From: Chitinophaga caseinilytica
GTDB lineage: Bacteria; Bacteroidota; Bacteroidia; Chitinophagales; Chitinophagaceae
NCBI RefSeq assembly: GCF_038396765.1
Contig: NZ_CP150096.1
Span: 167,501-231,500, forward strand
Reading direction: 5' to 3'
Length of the DNA stretch: 64,000 nucleotides
Part shown: positions 31,911-41,507 of the stretch, one piece after another
Layout of the letters: every line of letters starts with the position of its first letter
How positions within the stretch are numbered: position 1 is the first letter of the stretch
Program-made: the position numbers and the translations under genes
The notes under the pieces: generated by a model
The model's database searches: none
Seen by the model: only the letters and a program-made list of their open reading frames with translations
Told to the model about the DNA's origin: nothing

Positions 31911-34637
31911 TTATTCTACGTCTTTCGCGTGGTAAGCCCTGGTTGGGGTCACGCGGTATTTCCCTGCACCGGCGGTAAAGTGAACGGTATTGTTACCGGC
32001 CACCACATCCATATTGACGTCCATTCCACCGCCTTCCTGCCGGATATTCCAGAATCCCGGCTTCAGGCCGGCGAGCACCACCTGCCATTGCGCACCAGCT
32101 GGAACTTCCAAAGTGAAAGGTTTTTCCACATCGGCGGCGCCTGCGCTCATGCATACCACCCTGTCGGCAACGATCAATTGATACATACCGTCTTTTTCCG
32201 CAAACTGAACGGGCAGCGGTTTTGCGTCGCCTTCGGCCATCTGGAAAACGGTGAGGAAGCGGTCGCGGGATTGCGATGCAGCGGGCGACACCAACATGCG
32301 GAAAGCACTGGCTTCCGGCTTGGTGGATTTCACTTCGAAACGGTTACCGAAAGTACTGTTGGCATCGGGGCCGCCGAGCACATCCAGCTTACGGTCTGCC
32401 GCAGCGGGGAGGAGCATTTGCACGTGGGTTTTGCCTTCGGCGCCGTTCAGCGCGTTGTGCAATACCCAGGTATCGCCATCGGTCTGCGGCTGGTGCAGCG
32501 TATTGATCTGCCAGTATTTTTTGAACGAAGGATCGGCCGTGCTCATATCATCGGTCAGGATGATGACGGCGGGCACGTCTTCGCGGAAGAGGTTCAGGAA
32601 CAGGAACCCGCGGGCGTACTGCGCGATCTTCGAGGAATACGCCCCGGTAAGATCGGCTTTGAAATAGCTGAAGGCGGGCTTTTGCGCGGAGGGCCCAAAC
32701 GCGGCAGACATCACTTTCCCGTTATCGAACCAGGGATCGGTGGTGGTTTCTTCCGGCGATTGCGGGAACCGCTGGTTGAAGCGCGCGCCGCCGTCCTGCA
32801 GCTTTGTGCGGAAACGGAGTTTTTCCTGCGGGTCCATGGCCAGCATCATGCTATGCGCGATCGATCTTTTATTGAAATTGAAATCGTACGGTGTTCCGTA
32901 GGAAAGGTACAAACCGATATCGCCCACCTGGATGCCGTGATGATAAATCTGCAGCGCACCGGCGTCTGCATGCTGGTGATTGGCGAAATGGTAACCACCG
33001 CCTTTGATTTCTGCGATCACATCGTTGCTTTCGGGTTTGTTGTTCCATCCCGTCCGCGCCACCACGCCACCGAGCACTTTCCCGAAATCCTTCGTCAGCG
33101 GGAGTTTCGTCAAATCATGGTCCGCTTTCAATGCGGGATCGTTCACCAGCAGGAACAAAACCGGGTTGTCAGGCAAACCGCCCTGCCGCTGGAACTCCGC
33201 TTTCAACAGGGGGTCGTTGGCGTAGGCATAACCGAGCAACATGGCCATGGGCTGCTTCCAGTACAGGGGCGCGTTGCCGCCGCCTTTCACGGAAAACATA
33301 TCGCCATCGCGGAGCATGTATCCGTCGGGCAGGCGCATGTAGAGCCAATAGTACGGGAGATGTTTGATGTTGTCGTCGAATACGGGGTGGCCCGTCATCC
33401 GATAAAACAGCCAAACGGCGTGCATTTCCCACATGAGGCGGTATGCGCCGTAATCCACGCCCTGGTTGTGGCGCGGCGATTCGTACTCGAATTTGCGCAT
33501 GGGCACCAGTTCTTCGAGCACGGTGTAGGAAGTGTATTTATAGGGAAGGGGATCTTCGTCGTACAGGGCGATAGACATGGCCAGCAGGTCGCGGCTGATC
33601 TGGGCCTCGTTGCCATGGCCGTTGATGATGCTATCCATGAACGGCGGCCATCCGATTTCCATGTCGCGCGCGAGGCGGAGCATGTGGAAGCGGAGGTTTT
33701 CCAGTTCGGATTTGCCCAACAGGTCGAAACACCAGTCGTACACCAGTGCGGTCACATAAATCGACCGGCCGATCTCGCGGGTGATGTCGCCATAGGTCAC
33801 GTTCCCGAATTCGAGGACAGACAGGTAATCCTGCATGAGTTTCGCTGCTTCGCGGCCCACGGCTTTATCGCCGGTCATGAGGTAATAGAAGGCTTTCGTT
33901 TCCACTGCTTTCTCCACATCTTCCCGGTAAAAAATCTCTTCCTGCGGATCGAATTCGAACGGGAAGGGAGAAATGGCGGCGGCACGTACTTTTTCCCACG
34001 CGGCTTTGTTTTCGCCCTGGGTGAGGCGCTCTTTGATGACGGGCAGCTGTTGCGCCGTTGTCCAGATGCGCGGATGCCCGGCGGGCGGTGTGATGCGGGG
34101 CTCGTAGCGTTGTGCTTTCTCCGGGATGGCGGGATCGTTGGCGTTTTTCCATTCGATCCAGGCGAGGCGCACGCCGTCGGGCAGCCAGATTTTTATGGAT
34201 TGTTCGCCAGCTTCCATCTCGAATTTCCCGGAAACCTGGCGGTTGCCGTGGTAGGCGTCGAACAAAATGCGCTTTGTGGGCCGGTGGCTTCCGATCTGTA
34301 TTTTGACGTGGGCGGCTATTGCCGGCGCGCCTTCCAGTTCGGGAACGGCGAAGGTCGACAGTTCGTACCACCCTTTCGCCGGGATTTTTACGTTGAAGGT
34401 GAGGGTTGCCGGGCCGGAGGGGTCTGCCTTCACGCCACTCTTCAATCCCACTACCTTTCCGTTTTCGCCGGCATTCACTACCACGGCCGATTTTCCGTTC
34501 AGTTTCGCCAGGCGGGCGGGCAGACGGTTCACGTACTTATCCCCCACTACCGCCGGGTACTGCTGGGCAAACACGGTCACCGAAACGAAGCTCAGCAAGG
34601 CCCAGATCATCCAGCCAGATTTCACTTTCATATTCAT
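31911..34637 (-). CDS. Heparinase II-like polysaccharide lyase (PL21 type)
   Basis: A 908-residue secreted enzyme. After the signal peptide (to about 25, ending VFAQQ) come ~150 residues of beta-rich sequence, probably a carbohydrate-binding module. The alpha/alpha-toroid begins near HPRIWTTAQQL (residue 188). Residues expected from Pedobacter heparinase II are found: H341 and E344 in NGHGNEAQ, Y396 in GVDYGAYR, and N553-H554 in FANHQHADAG. The C-terminal beta-sandwich completes the lyase fold. The predicted reaction is beta-elimination of uronic-acid-containing glycans (heparin/heparan-like or related). It lies downstream of SusCD and upstream of a GntR gene. No sulfatase or unsaturated glucuronyl hydrolase gene is nearby. 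Confidence 0.88.
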   Translation of the reverse strand: MNMKVKSGWMIWALLSFVSVTVFAQQYPAVVGDKYVNRLPARLAKLNGKSAVVVNAGENGKVVGLKSGVKADPSGPATLTFNVKIPAKGWYELSTFAVPELEGAPAIAAHVKIQIGSHRPTKRILFDAYHGNRQVSGKFEMEAGEQSIKIWLPDGVRLAWIEWKNANDPAIPEKAQRYEPRITPPAGHPRIWTTAQQLPVIKERLTQGENKAAWEKVRAAAISPFPFEFDPQEEIFYREDVEKAVETKAFYYLMTGDKAVGREAAKLMQDYLSVLEFGNVTYGDITREIGRSIYVTALVYDWCFDLLGKSELENLRFHMLRLARDMEIGWPPFMDSIINGHGNEAQISRDLLAMSIALYDEDPLPYKYTSYTVLEELVPMRKFEYESPRHNQGVDYGAYRLMWEMHAVWLFYRMTGHPVFDDNIKHLPYYWLYMRLPDGYMLRDGDMFSVKGGGNAPLYWKQPMAMLLGYAYANDPLLKAEFQRQGGLPDNPVLFLLVNDPALKADHDLTKLPLTKDFGKVLGGVVARTGWNNKPESNDVIAEIKGGGYHFANHQHADAGALQIYHHGIQVGDIGLYLSYGTPYDFNFNKRSIAHSMMLAMDPQEKLRFRTKLQDGGARFNQRFPQSPEETTTDPWFDNGKVMSAAFGPSAQKPAFSYFKADLTGAYSSKIAQYARGFLFLNLFREDVPAVIILTDDMSTADPSFKKYWQINTLHQPQTDGDTWVLHNALNGAEGKTHVQMLLPAAADRKLDVLGGPDANSTFGNRFEVKSTKPEASAFRMLVSPAASQSRDRFLTVFQMAEGDAKPLPVQFAEKDGMYQLIVADRVVCMSAGAADVEKPFTLEVPAGAQWQVVLAGLKPGFWNIRQEGGGMDVNMDVVAGNNTVHFTAGAGKYRVTPTRAYHAKDVE

Positions 34638-34668
34638 AAACTATTCCATCTCATGATCATTGATAAAA

Positions 34669-34706
34669 ACCGGATTCCCCGGAGCTTTCGCCCCCGGGGA
34701 ACCGGT
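34669..34706 (-). terminator. Terminator between susD and the heparinase-like gene
   Basis: Strong hairpin (ACCGG-TTCCCCGG with CCGGGGAACCGGT, one bulge) followed by T residues on the minus strand. Lyase expression may thus be lower than transporter expression, or driven separately. Confidence 0.7.
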
Positions 34707-34724
34707 ACAAACTACAGCGGTATC

Positions 34725-36164
34725 TTAGTACCCGGGATTCTTCGCCATATTCGGATTGGCCGCCAGTTCCGTTTCGGGAATGGGCTGCACTCTCCTGAAG
34801 TCGGTCGTTTTTACTTCCACGTAAGCCGAATGCGCTTTCGCGCCCATGTCGGGCCGGTTAAAGGTAGCATTCTGGCGGTAGAGGTCAAACAGCCGCAACC
34901 CTTCGAAAGCCAGCTCCTTCCGGCGCTCCACGATCACCGCATTCACCAGCGCGGCGCCGGTCAACGTATAGGCCACCTGGTCGGGGTCGCGGTTTTGCGC
35001 AACCATGTTCAGGTATTTCTGTCCTTCGGTGTTGTTATTGAGCCGCGCTTCCGATTCGGCGAGGATGAGCAGCACTTCCGCATAACGGAGCAGCTTGATC
35101 TCGTCGCGGTCGGTATTGGTGACGTTCTGGTATTTGTTCACGTAATGAACAGTCTGCGTGCTGCGCGCACCGTCCACGATGAGGCTGCGGCGGCGGTCGG
35201 TGGCGGAATAGAGATCGTACAGCTCATCGGTAGCCAGCATGTCGCCGAGGCTTTTGGAGGAATAGATCGCGTCCAGCCCTTCCACGCCCGCATTGGCGGT
35301 GGCGTTGTTGTTCAGTTCGAAAAGTGTTTCCTGCTTATCCGTCCGCGCTGCGTTCGACGCCCAGAAAGCCGTGAAAGCCGCTTCTGTGGCTGCGAGCGAA
35401 TACCCACCTTCATCCACCACTTTTTTAGCCGCATCGCGGGCTTTGGCGTATTCGCCCATATAGAGGTAAGCGCGGGCCTGGAGGGCTTTTGCGGCGTATT
35501 TGGACAGGAAGTTCGTATTGTAAGGGTGCACATTCATGCCGGTGGCAGGCATGAGGTCGAACGCCTTGTCGAGATCGGAAACGATCTGTGCATAGACTTC
35601 CTTCACCTTGTTGCGTGCGGGTTTGATGAGCGATCCGCCGACGCTGGTAGGCAATATCACCACCGGAACGCCGTCTGCCTCGGGGTTTTCCGCGTAAGGT
35701 TTGGCGAAGAGGTTCACGAGATAGAAATAGTTCAGCGCCCTCAACGCATAAGCCTCGCCCAGCATGTGGTTCACGTTATTGGTGGCGGCCAGGTCGGCAT
35801 AAATGACGCGGTTCGCCTGTTGAATGACGTAATAGGCCGACGACCATATATTGGCCGCTTCGGCGGAAGAGCCCACGAACGTATAGTTGTTCATGGGGAT
35901 CAGCCGGCCGGAATTGGAGCTGGACAGGTACACGTTGTCTGCCAGCAGATCGCCGAACAGGGGCACGTTCCGGCCGAAATACAAGGAACCGGTCATGTTG
36001 CGGTACGCGCCGTTCATGGCTTCCAGCATGCTGCCTTCGGAGATGATGGCGTTGCCGACCGACACGCTGGTGGAGGGCTCTTCGTCCAGGAAGTTCTTCC
36101 CGCAAGACGCTGCCGTGAAGCTGGCGGCAGTCAGTATGGCGATATATGCATGTCTTTTCTTCAT
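34725..36164 (-). CDS. SusD/RagB outer-membrane lipoprotein
   Basis: A 479-residue SusD protein with a lipobox cysteine (FTAASCGKN). SusD core segments: EAYALRALNYFYLVNLFAKPYA, KYAAKALQARAYLYMGEYAKARD, IKLLRYAEVLLILAESEARL, and IVERRKELAFEGLRLFDLYR. It binds the oligosaccharide on the cell surface and delivers it to the SusC encoded upstream. The locus includes a PL21-like lyase, so acidic oligosaccharides are the likely cargo. It starts 12 bp after the SusC stop. Confidence 0.96.
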   Translation of the reverse strand: MKKRHAYIAILTAASFTAASCGKNFLDEEPSTSVSVGNAIISEGSMLEAMNGAYRNMTGSLYFGRNVPLFGDLLADNVYLSSSNSGRLIPMNNYTFVGSSAEAANIWSSAYYVIQQANRVIYADLAATNNVNHMLGEAYALRALNYFYLVNLFAKPYAENPEADGVPVVILPTSVGGSLIKPARNKVKEVYAQIVSDLDKAFDLMPATGMNVHPYNTNFLSKYAAKALQARAYLYMGEYAKARDAAKKVVDEGGYSLAATEAAFTAFWASNAARTDKQETLFELNNNATANAGVEGLDAIYSSKSLGDMLATDELYDLYSATDRRRSLIVDGARSTQTVHYVNKYQNVTNTDRDEIKLLRYAEVLLILAESEARLNNNTEGQKYLNMVAQNRDPDQVAYTLTGAALVNAVIVERRKELAFEGLRLFDLYRQNATFNRPDMGAKAHSAYVEVKTTDFRRVQPIPETELAANPNMAKNPGY

Positions 36165-36176
36165 GTGTCTGGTTTT

Positions 36177-39100
36177 TTAAAGGCCCACGTTAATGCCGAT
36201 GGTGAACGTTTTGTACTGGAACATATCCTGCGAGTCGAGCCCGCTGTAGGACACTTCCGGATCGAAGGGTAGGCGCTTGTCGAACGTTTTGGTGAAGAGG
36301 TTGGTAGCCCTTCCGTACAGCGCCAGTTTGGAAACGCCCAGTCTTTTCACGAATGCCAGGTTGTTGAAATCATATCCCAGCTGGATGTTTTTCAAGCGGA
36401 TATGATCGCCTTTGTACAAGCGGTAAGTGCTCACCGTGAGGTCGGACTTCGTCGTGAACTTCGGCACATCGGTGATCTGGCCCGGCGTGGTCCAGCGGTT
36501 GTCGTAAATGTACTGGTACTTGTTATTGATGTAATAGTTGCCCAGCGTGAAGTAAACGTCCTGCGCACTGAGGATGGAATAACCCAAAGCATAACTGAAG
36601 TCTACGCCCAGCGAAACGCCCTTGTACGTGAACATGTTATTGAAGCCGCCGGTCGCTTTGGGGACAGACATCCGGTCCAGCGGGATCATTTTCGCATCGC
36701 CCGGTTTGTTGGTAGTGGCGGAATGGGACTCGTCGGTATAAAACAGCGGATCGCCGGTTTGCGGGTCTACACCGGCATATTCCCGCATGTAGAACGTATT
36801 GAAGTTGTAGCCTTCCTTCAGGTAGAAGTTACCGTTCTGCACGGGCGTATTGGCCGGCAGTTTGGTGATTTCGTTCCGGTTGAAAGCGGCGTTGAAATTA
36901 CTGTTCCAGGTGAAGTCTTTGCTGCGGATGATATCTCCACGGAGCATGAATTCCCAGCCTTTGTTGGCCATGGCGCCCACGTTCTGTAATACGGACGGGA
37001 AGCCGGTGGTGAGGAAGTAGGCACGCTGCGGATGAGCCCGTCGATATTATTATAATAGTAATCCACCGACAGCATGAACCGGTTCTTCGCGAACCCGAAA
37101 TCGGCGCCCACATCGAACTTGCGGGAAGTTTCCCAGGTAAGGTCGATGTTGCCGATCACGTTGTATGCCTGCCCGATGACGCCTGCGTAGGAAGATCCCA
37201 GGCCATAGCTCACTTGCGGCAGCCATTGGTAATTGCCGAGGCTCGCGTTGCCGGTGGTACCGTAAGAAGAACGGAGCTTCAGCGCGGAGAAGATGCCTTG
37301 CTTTTCGAAAAACGCCTCTTCATGGAGGTTCCAGGTGCCGCCTACCGACCAGAACGTCGCGAAACGGTTGTTGGACGCGAAGCGGGAAGAACCATCGCGG
37401 CGGAGCGACGCATTCAGCGCGTATTTATTCTGATAGTTCACGCTGGCGTTACCGTACGTGGATACGAAAGAATAATTGCTGTAATCGCCATACACGCTTT
37501 GCGGCGTTCCAGCGTTGCCCAGGGCCGTCAGCCCGGAGTGCGACGACGGGAAGCCGATCCCGTCCGCCGACATTTTATATTCCTTCGAACGCTGCGCTTC
37601 GTAGCCCACGGAAGCCGTGGCGTAAAAATCTTTGGCCGCGTCGATGTCGTACCGGTAATCGAGCTGGTTGCGGGTGAGCCAGTTGAAGAAACGGGAGTAA
37701 TAATTGCGGCTGCGGCCTTTCAGCGTGCCACCACCATCGCCCATCACGGGGTTGAGGTAGGTGGTTTCTTCCAGCGTATTGTAATCGGCGCTCACGTAGG
37801 AGGTGAAAAACAGCTTGTCCCAGATATTGTACCGCAGCTTGGCGTTACCGAGCGTTTTGAACATGGACAGGAAGCGTTTGTCGTTCTCCGTTGTCCACAG
37901 CGGGTTGTAAATCCCCGGGAAGTTGGTATTGCCGGAAGTGGAATTATTGATGGAACCGTCGTCGTTATACGCAAGCTGGAACGGCCGGAGGCCGCGTGCG
38001 GCCCAGATGGGGTTCGACGAGAAGTTGGTGGTGGTGGGCGTGTTCTGCCCGATGTTCGAGATATTGAGGCCCAGCGACAGTTGCAGGCGTTTGTTGATCT
38101 GGTGGTCGAGATTCACGAGCCCCGAGATCCGTTTCAGGTCGGCGCCGATGGTGGTGGCTTCCTGCCCGAAATATCCTGCCGACGCGAAGAATTTCGTTTT
38201 TTCGCCGCCGCCATTGAGGCTGACATTGTATTGTTGCTGTTTGCCGGTGCGGGTGATGAGGTCGTACCAATCGTTGCTTTTGCCGCTATTGAGGCCGTAG
38301 CTGTTGGCGAGGTCTTCGATCTGCGCGGGCGTGCTGCCGCCGTTGGCGAGTGCTTCGCGGAACATGATCGCGTATTGTTCTGCGTTCAGCATTTTCCCGG
38401 CTTTCGGCAAAGGAATTTCGCTGGAAACGCCGCCTTCCGCATCAACCCTTACCTGCGTTTTCCCCGATTTACCGCGTTTGGTGGTAATGAGGATCACGCC
38501 GGCTGCGCCGCGGGAGCCGTACACAGCCGTGGCGGCTGCGTCTTTCAGCACGTCGATGCGATCGATATCGTTCTGGTTGAGGCCGGCGAGGGCGTTGGAA
38601 GTGGTGGAATAGGAAGTGAGCTGGCCGGAGTTCACGATCATCCCGTCGATAACGATGAGCGGGTTATTGCTCAGTTGCAGGGAGCTGACGCCGCGGATGC
38701 GGATGTCCATATTGGCGCCGGGCTGGCCGCTGGTGATGGGGGCCGTAAGACCGGCCACCTGGCCCTGGAGCGACTGTGCGAAGTTGGCGAAGGGTTTGTT
38801 TTCGAGGGAGCTGCCGTTGACGGTGTTGATGGAACCGGTGGAGGTAGCGGAGGTGAAATTCCGGTAACCGTCGGTGATCACTACTTCGCCGAGGGTTTTA
38901 ATGTCTTTTTCCAGTTTGATGTTGATGACGGATTGGTTGGCCGGCACCTGGCGGGTTACGTAACCTACCATTTTAAAGGTAAGGGTGGCGCCTTCGGGCA
39001 CGTCTTTGAGTGTGTAGAAGCCGTTTCCGTCGGTAATCACGGCTTTAGAGGTGCCGGTGATGGCGACTACAACGCCCGGCATGGGGGCGCCTTCGTCGTC

Positions 39101-39292
39101 GGTAACGTTACCGGAAATCTGGCTGAGAATGATGCGTTCGCTGGCGGTAACCAATACGGGCCTTGCGTTGGCCGTGCCCGGCAAAACGCCTGCGCTCATC
39201 ACCGCGATGCAAAGCGCTGTGGCCTTTACCGCCGCCGATTTGCGGACGGCCGACAACCGTGCATTTTTCCCGATATGAATTGTACGATCCAT
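36177..39292 (-). CDS. SusC/RagA TonB-dependent transporter, interrupted by a frameshift
   Basis: SusC transporter of the heparinase-like locus. The N-terminal part (39292 to about 37030) covers a long signal region, the carboxypeptidase-like domain (ISGNVTDDEGAPMPGVVVAITG) and the plug (NQNDIDRIDVLKDAAATAVYGS). The C-terminal part (about 37025 to 36177) contains TTGFPSVLQNVG, MANKGWEFMLRGD and the final beta-strand ending TIGINVGL. They lie in different frames; the switch falls between NIDGLIRS and AYFLTTGF around 37020-37030. Length is one base short of a 1038-residue product. Both halves remain well conserved, so an indel in the sequence or a very recent mutation is more likely than old decay. 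Confidence 0.9.
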
Positions 39293-39577
39293 ACTTCAGT
39301 GAAATAGAAGATTAAAGAATTGAATAATTACCGTTGTGCTCCTGAGTAAAAAGCCATATCGGGCATACGGAGAAATATGCCGCGGCGGTGCTTCATGTCT
39401 GCATGTATCGTCATAGGCAAAATGTGCAAAACCAACCTTTGGCCGGCGATAAAAAATACACCCCTCTCCGACCCGACGGCCGGAATGATCGCTGTATTAA
39501 AATGGAAAAAATGAGATGCGTATCCGTCTCCCCGATGACGCCTCTGGTGGAATTTGCGCTTACTTTGGTTGAATGAC

Positions 39578-39611
39578 TATGTAAACAAATGTAGTGCTTT
39601 TATGTAAACAT
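39578..39611 (-). promoter_or_regulatory. Possible promoter of the heparinase-like locus with paired repeats
   Basis: On the minus strand an exact TACATTTG (-7 type, forward 39586-39593) overlaps the first of two direct TATGTAAACA elements (39578-39587 and 39601-39610). The second also reads ATGT-AA-ACAT. No TTTG -33 box is at the right distance. If used, the susC leader would be almost 300 nt. Confidence 0.35.
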
Positions 39612-39718
39612 TTATCCCTTTCAGCAGTTTTCTTTCAAAAAATATTTGGATGATGGTAATTTATTGTTTCTCAATTGTATTAAACGAATGTAGGGTTTAT
39701 TTGTATACAATAATGGAA

Positions 39719-40098
39719 TTAATCGGTAAACGTAGCGTAAGAATCTTTGCCTGGAACGCGGGCATTCCTTCGGGAATCCTGCGGGTAAAACAAGGGGATT
39801 TTATGAGTATAAATAAGGAGCCAACAGTAGATTAAAGGCTTTGCGGATCGTTTAAAAAGATAGCAGACCTCCATCGGTGCGCAATTAATAGGAACTGACC
39901 ATTACTTATTGATCTGTAAATGTGGCGCAAGAATCTTTGCTTGAAATGCGGACATTCCTTCGGAAATCCTGCGGGAAAAACGAGGGTATTTCATGGGTAT
40001 AAAATGGAACTAACAATAAATCGCAGGCTTTGCGGATCGCTTAAAAAGATAGCAGGCTTCCATCAGGCACGCAAATAAAAAAGGGACTGACCATTTTT
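39719..40098. repeat. Two tandem copies of a ~190-bp repeat
   Basis: Copy 1 is 39719-39908 and copy 2 is 39909-40098. Shared blocks include CAAGAATCTTTGC-like sequence, GGCTTTGCGGATCG, AAAAAGATAGCAG and GGAACTGACCATT-like ends. Each copy carries a small hairpin ATTCC-TTCG-GGAAT (perfect in copy 1, one mismatch in copy 2). The copies have diverged. No frame is preserved between them. Confidence 0.75.
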
Positions 40099-40111
40099 TT
40101 AGTCAGCCCCA
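40076..40111 (-). terminator. Probable terminator of the DUF2339-DUF3999 operon
   Basis: Stem CTGAC / GTCAG extended by GGG / CCC, followed on the minus strand by a run of T. It overlaps the end of the second 190-bp repeat, 140 bp after the DUF3999 stop. Confidence 0.55.
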
Positions 40112-40250
40112 ATATAAATATGTAATCGATCCTTCCGTTTTCCTGATTCATCATCAGGATATCCGTTTTTCAGCTATTTGATGGGTGGAATTCGCAGCAC
40201 CTCCGCCCTATCTGGCAAATAGCCAATCCTTCCCCAAACACATTAAATAA

Positions 40251-41507
40251 TCAATCTTTTTCTTTCTTCATATCCCGCAACAACCCGCGCACCACCAGCG
40301 CCAAAACCCCTATCACCACAACGATCCCTAACCATATCCACCAACGCGAAGTGAAAACGCTTGCAGCTGCCGGCACCGGCTGCGGACGATCGATCGTAAC
40401 GGGCGCTTCAGGCACCAGGTCCCGGCCAGCCTGCTCATGATACGCAAACCTGAAAAACTCGGCATCGTATTTCGGCGCACGCATACCAGCCGCACCGCCA
40501 CGCAAAGTATAATTCCCGGGCTCGAGTTTCGTGATCAGCATATACGCATCCTGCCAGATCCCGGCGCTTCCCGGCACCAACGGAAGATTATCCCCGTTCT
40601 CCACTTTCAGTACCAGGCTATCGAACACCGTATTGGGCCCCATTTCGATGACGTTCACCGAATCTTCGGAGTACAGCACCGCTGTAGTGAGCAAATGCTC
40701 CGCGCCGTTCTCGATCGACAGCAATTGCACATCCCTCCGATACATCGCCGGCTGCGATATGGGGATCGTCACTTCCCGCACCGGCAAAGCGGCCGGCAGT
40801 GTTAGGAGGAAACGGTCGGTACGACGGTCTTTCCCATCCATCAACACCAGCTCCACATCCGCCGCTTTTATTTTTTCCTCCACCAGTTGCGGCTTGTTCC
40901 TGAAGCCGACGCAATTGAAATGCAGCGGCGCGCTGGCGGAATCGTTGATCACCAGTTTGAAATACCGGTAACCGGAAACCGGCATGCCGATCGTTTGTTC
41001 CACGATCGTTTCCTTGCCTTTTACAGGAATGGCGGTAGCGGGCGACAACAGGAACTCCGGACGAATGGCATACCATTGCACACCGTCGTTGCTTCCCGTC
41101 AGCACCGCCGTTTTCTCCACATCGGTATTGGAATACCGCAGGCCGAACGATTTAAGCGACATCTGCGGTTTGGGCTCGAATACGATCACCGTTTCCTTTC
41201 CGGGCACGGATTCCAGCTTCGGTGTGGCATAAGCGATGAAATTGCCTTCCGAGATCACGCGGTATTTGCGTTCCAGCAAATAAGGCACCTCACCCGCATC
41301 ACCAAAAATCCGGATGTCCCATTCTCCGCCACGAAAGGCTTTGGCACTGAGGGCCGGCGTTATCGGAATACGGTAAAAAAAGAAGCTGTCTACCTTCGGC
41401 AGTTTCGCTTCCCAGGTAAATCTGGCGCTGTCCTGCGCGGAGGCGCTCATCGCGCAGCCAAGCAGGAACAGGTTAATCCGGCAACTTTTCTTCAACAGGT
41501 TGATCAT
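40251..41507 (-). CDS. DUF3999 family exported membrane-anchored protein
   Basis: A 418-residue protein with a signal peptide (MINLLKKSCRINLFLLGCAMSASAQ), a large beta-rich extracytoplasmic region (to ~385) and a C-terminal transmembrane helix (WWIWLGIVVVIGVLALVVRGLL) with a basic cytoplasmic tail. This arrangement and the segments EVPYLLERKYRV and TVIVFEPKPQ fit DUF3999. It overlaps the preceding DUF2339 gene by 35 bp. The two families are often neighbours, suggesting a membrane complex of unknown function. Confidence 0.88.
   Translation of the reverse strand: MINLLKKSCRINLFLLGCAMSASAQDSARFTWEAKLPKVDSFFFYRIPITPALSAKAFRGGEWDIRIFGDAGEVPYLLERKYRVISEGNFIAYATPKLESVPGKETVIVFEPKPQMSLKSFGLRYSNTDVEKTAVLTGSNDGVQWYAIRPEFLLSPATAIPVKGKETIVEQTIGMPVSGYRYFKLVINDSASAPLHFNCVGFRNKPQLVEEKIKAADVELVLMDGKDRRTDRFLLTLPAALPVREVTIPISQPAMYRRDVQLLSIENGAEHLLTTAVLYSEDSVNVIEMGPNTVFDSLVLKVENGDNLPLVPGSAGIWQDAYMLITKLEPGNYTLRGGAAGMRAPKYDAEFFRFAYHEQAGRDLVPEAPVTIDRPQPVPAAASVFTSRWWIWLGIVVVIGVLALVVRGLLRDMKKEKD

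Larger units (their letters stand above)
39293..40250. other. Long intergenic region with repeats
   Basis: 958 bp with no credible gene. It holds a possible promoter with paired TATGTAAACA elements (39578-39611), two copies of a 190-bp repeat (39719-40098) and the hairpin terminator of the DUF2339/DUF3999 operon at the far end. It is more AT-rich than the flanking genes. Confidence 0.7.

Noticed and set aside
31428..36272. Plus-strand open frame of 1614 codons spanning the GntR, heparinase and SusD genes
   Set aside because: The minus-strand genes are unmistakable family members. The long frame crosses three of them and has histidine/arginine-rich shadow composition.
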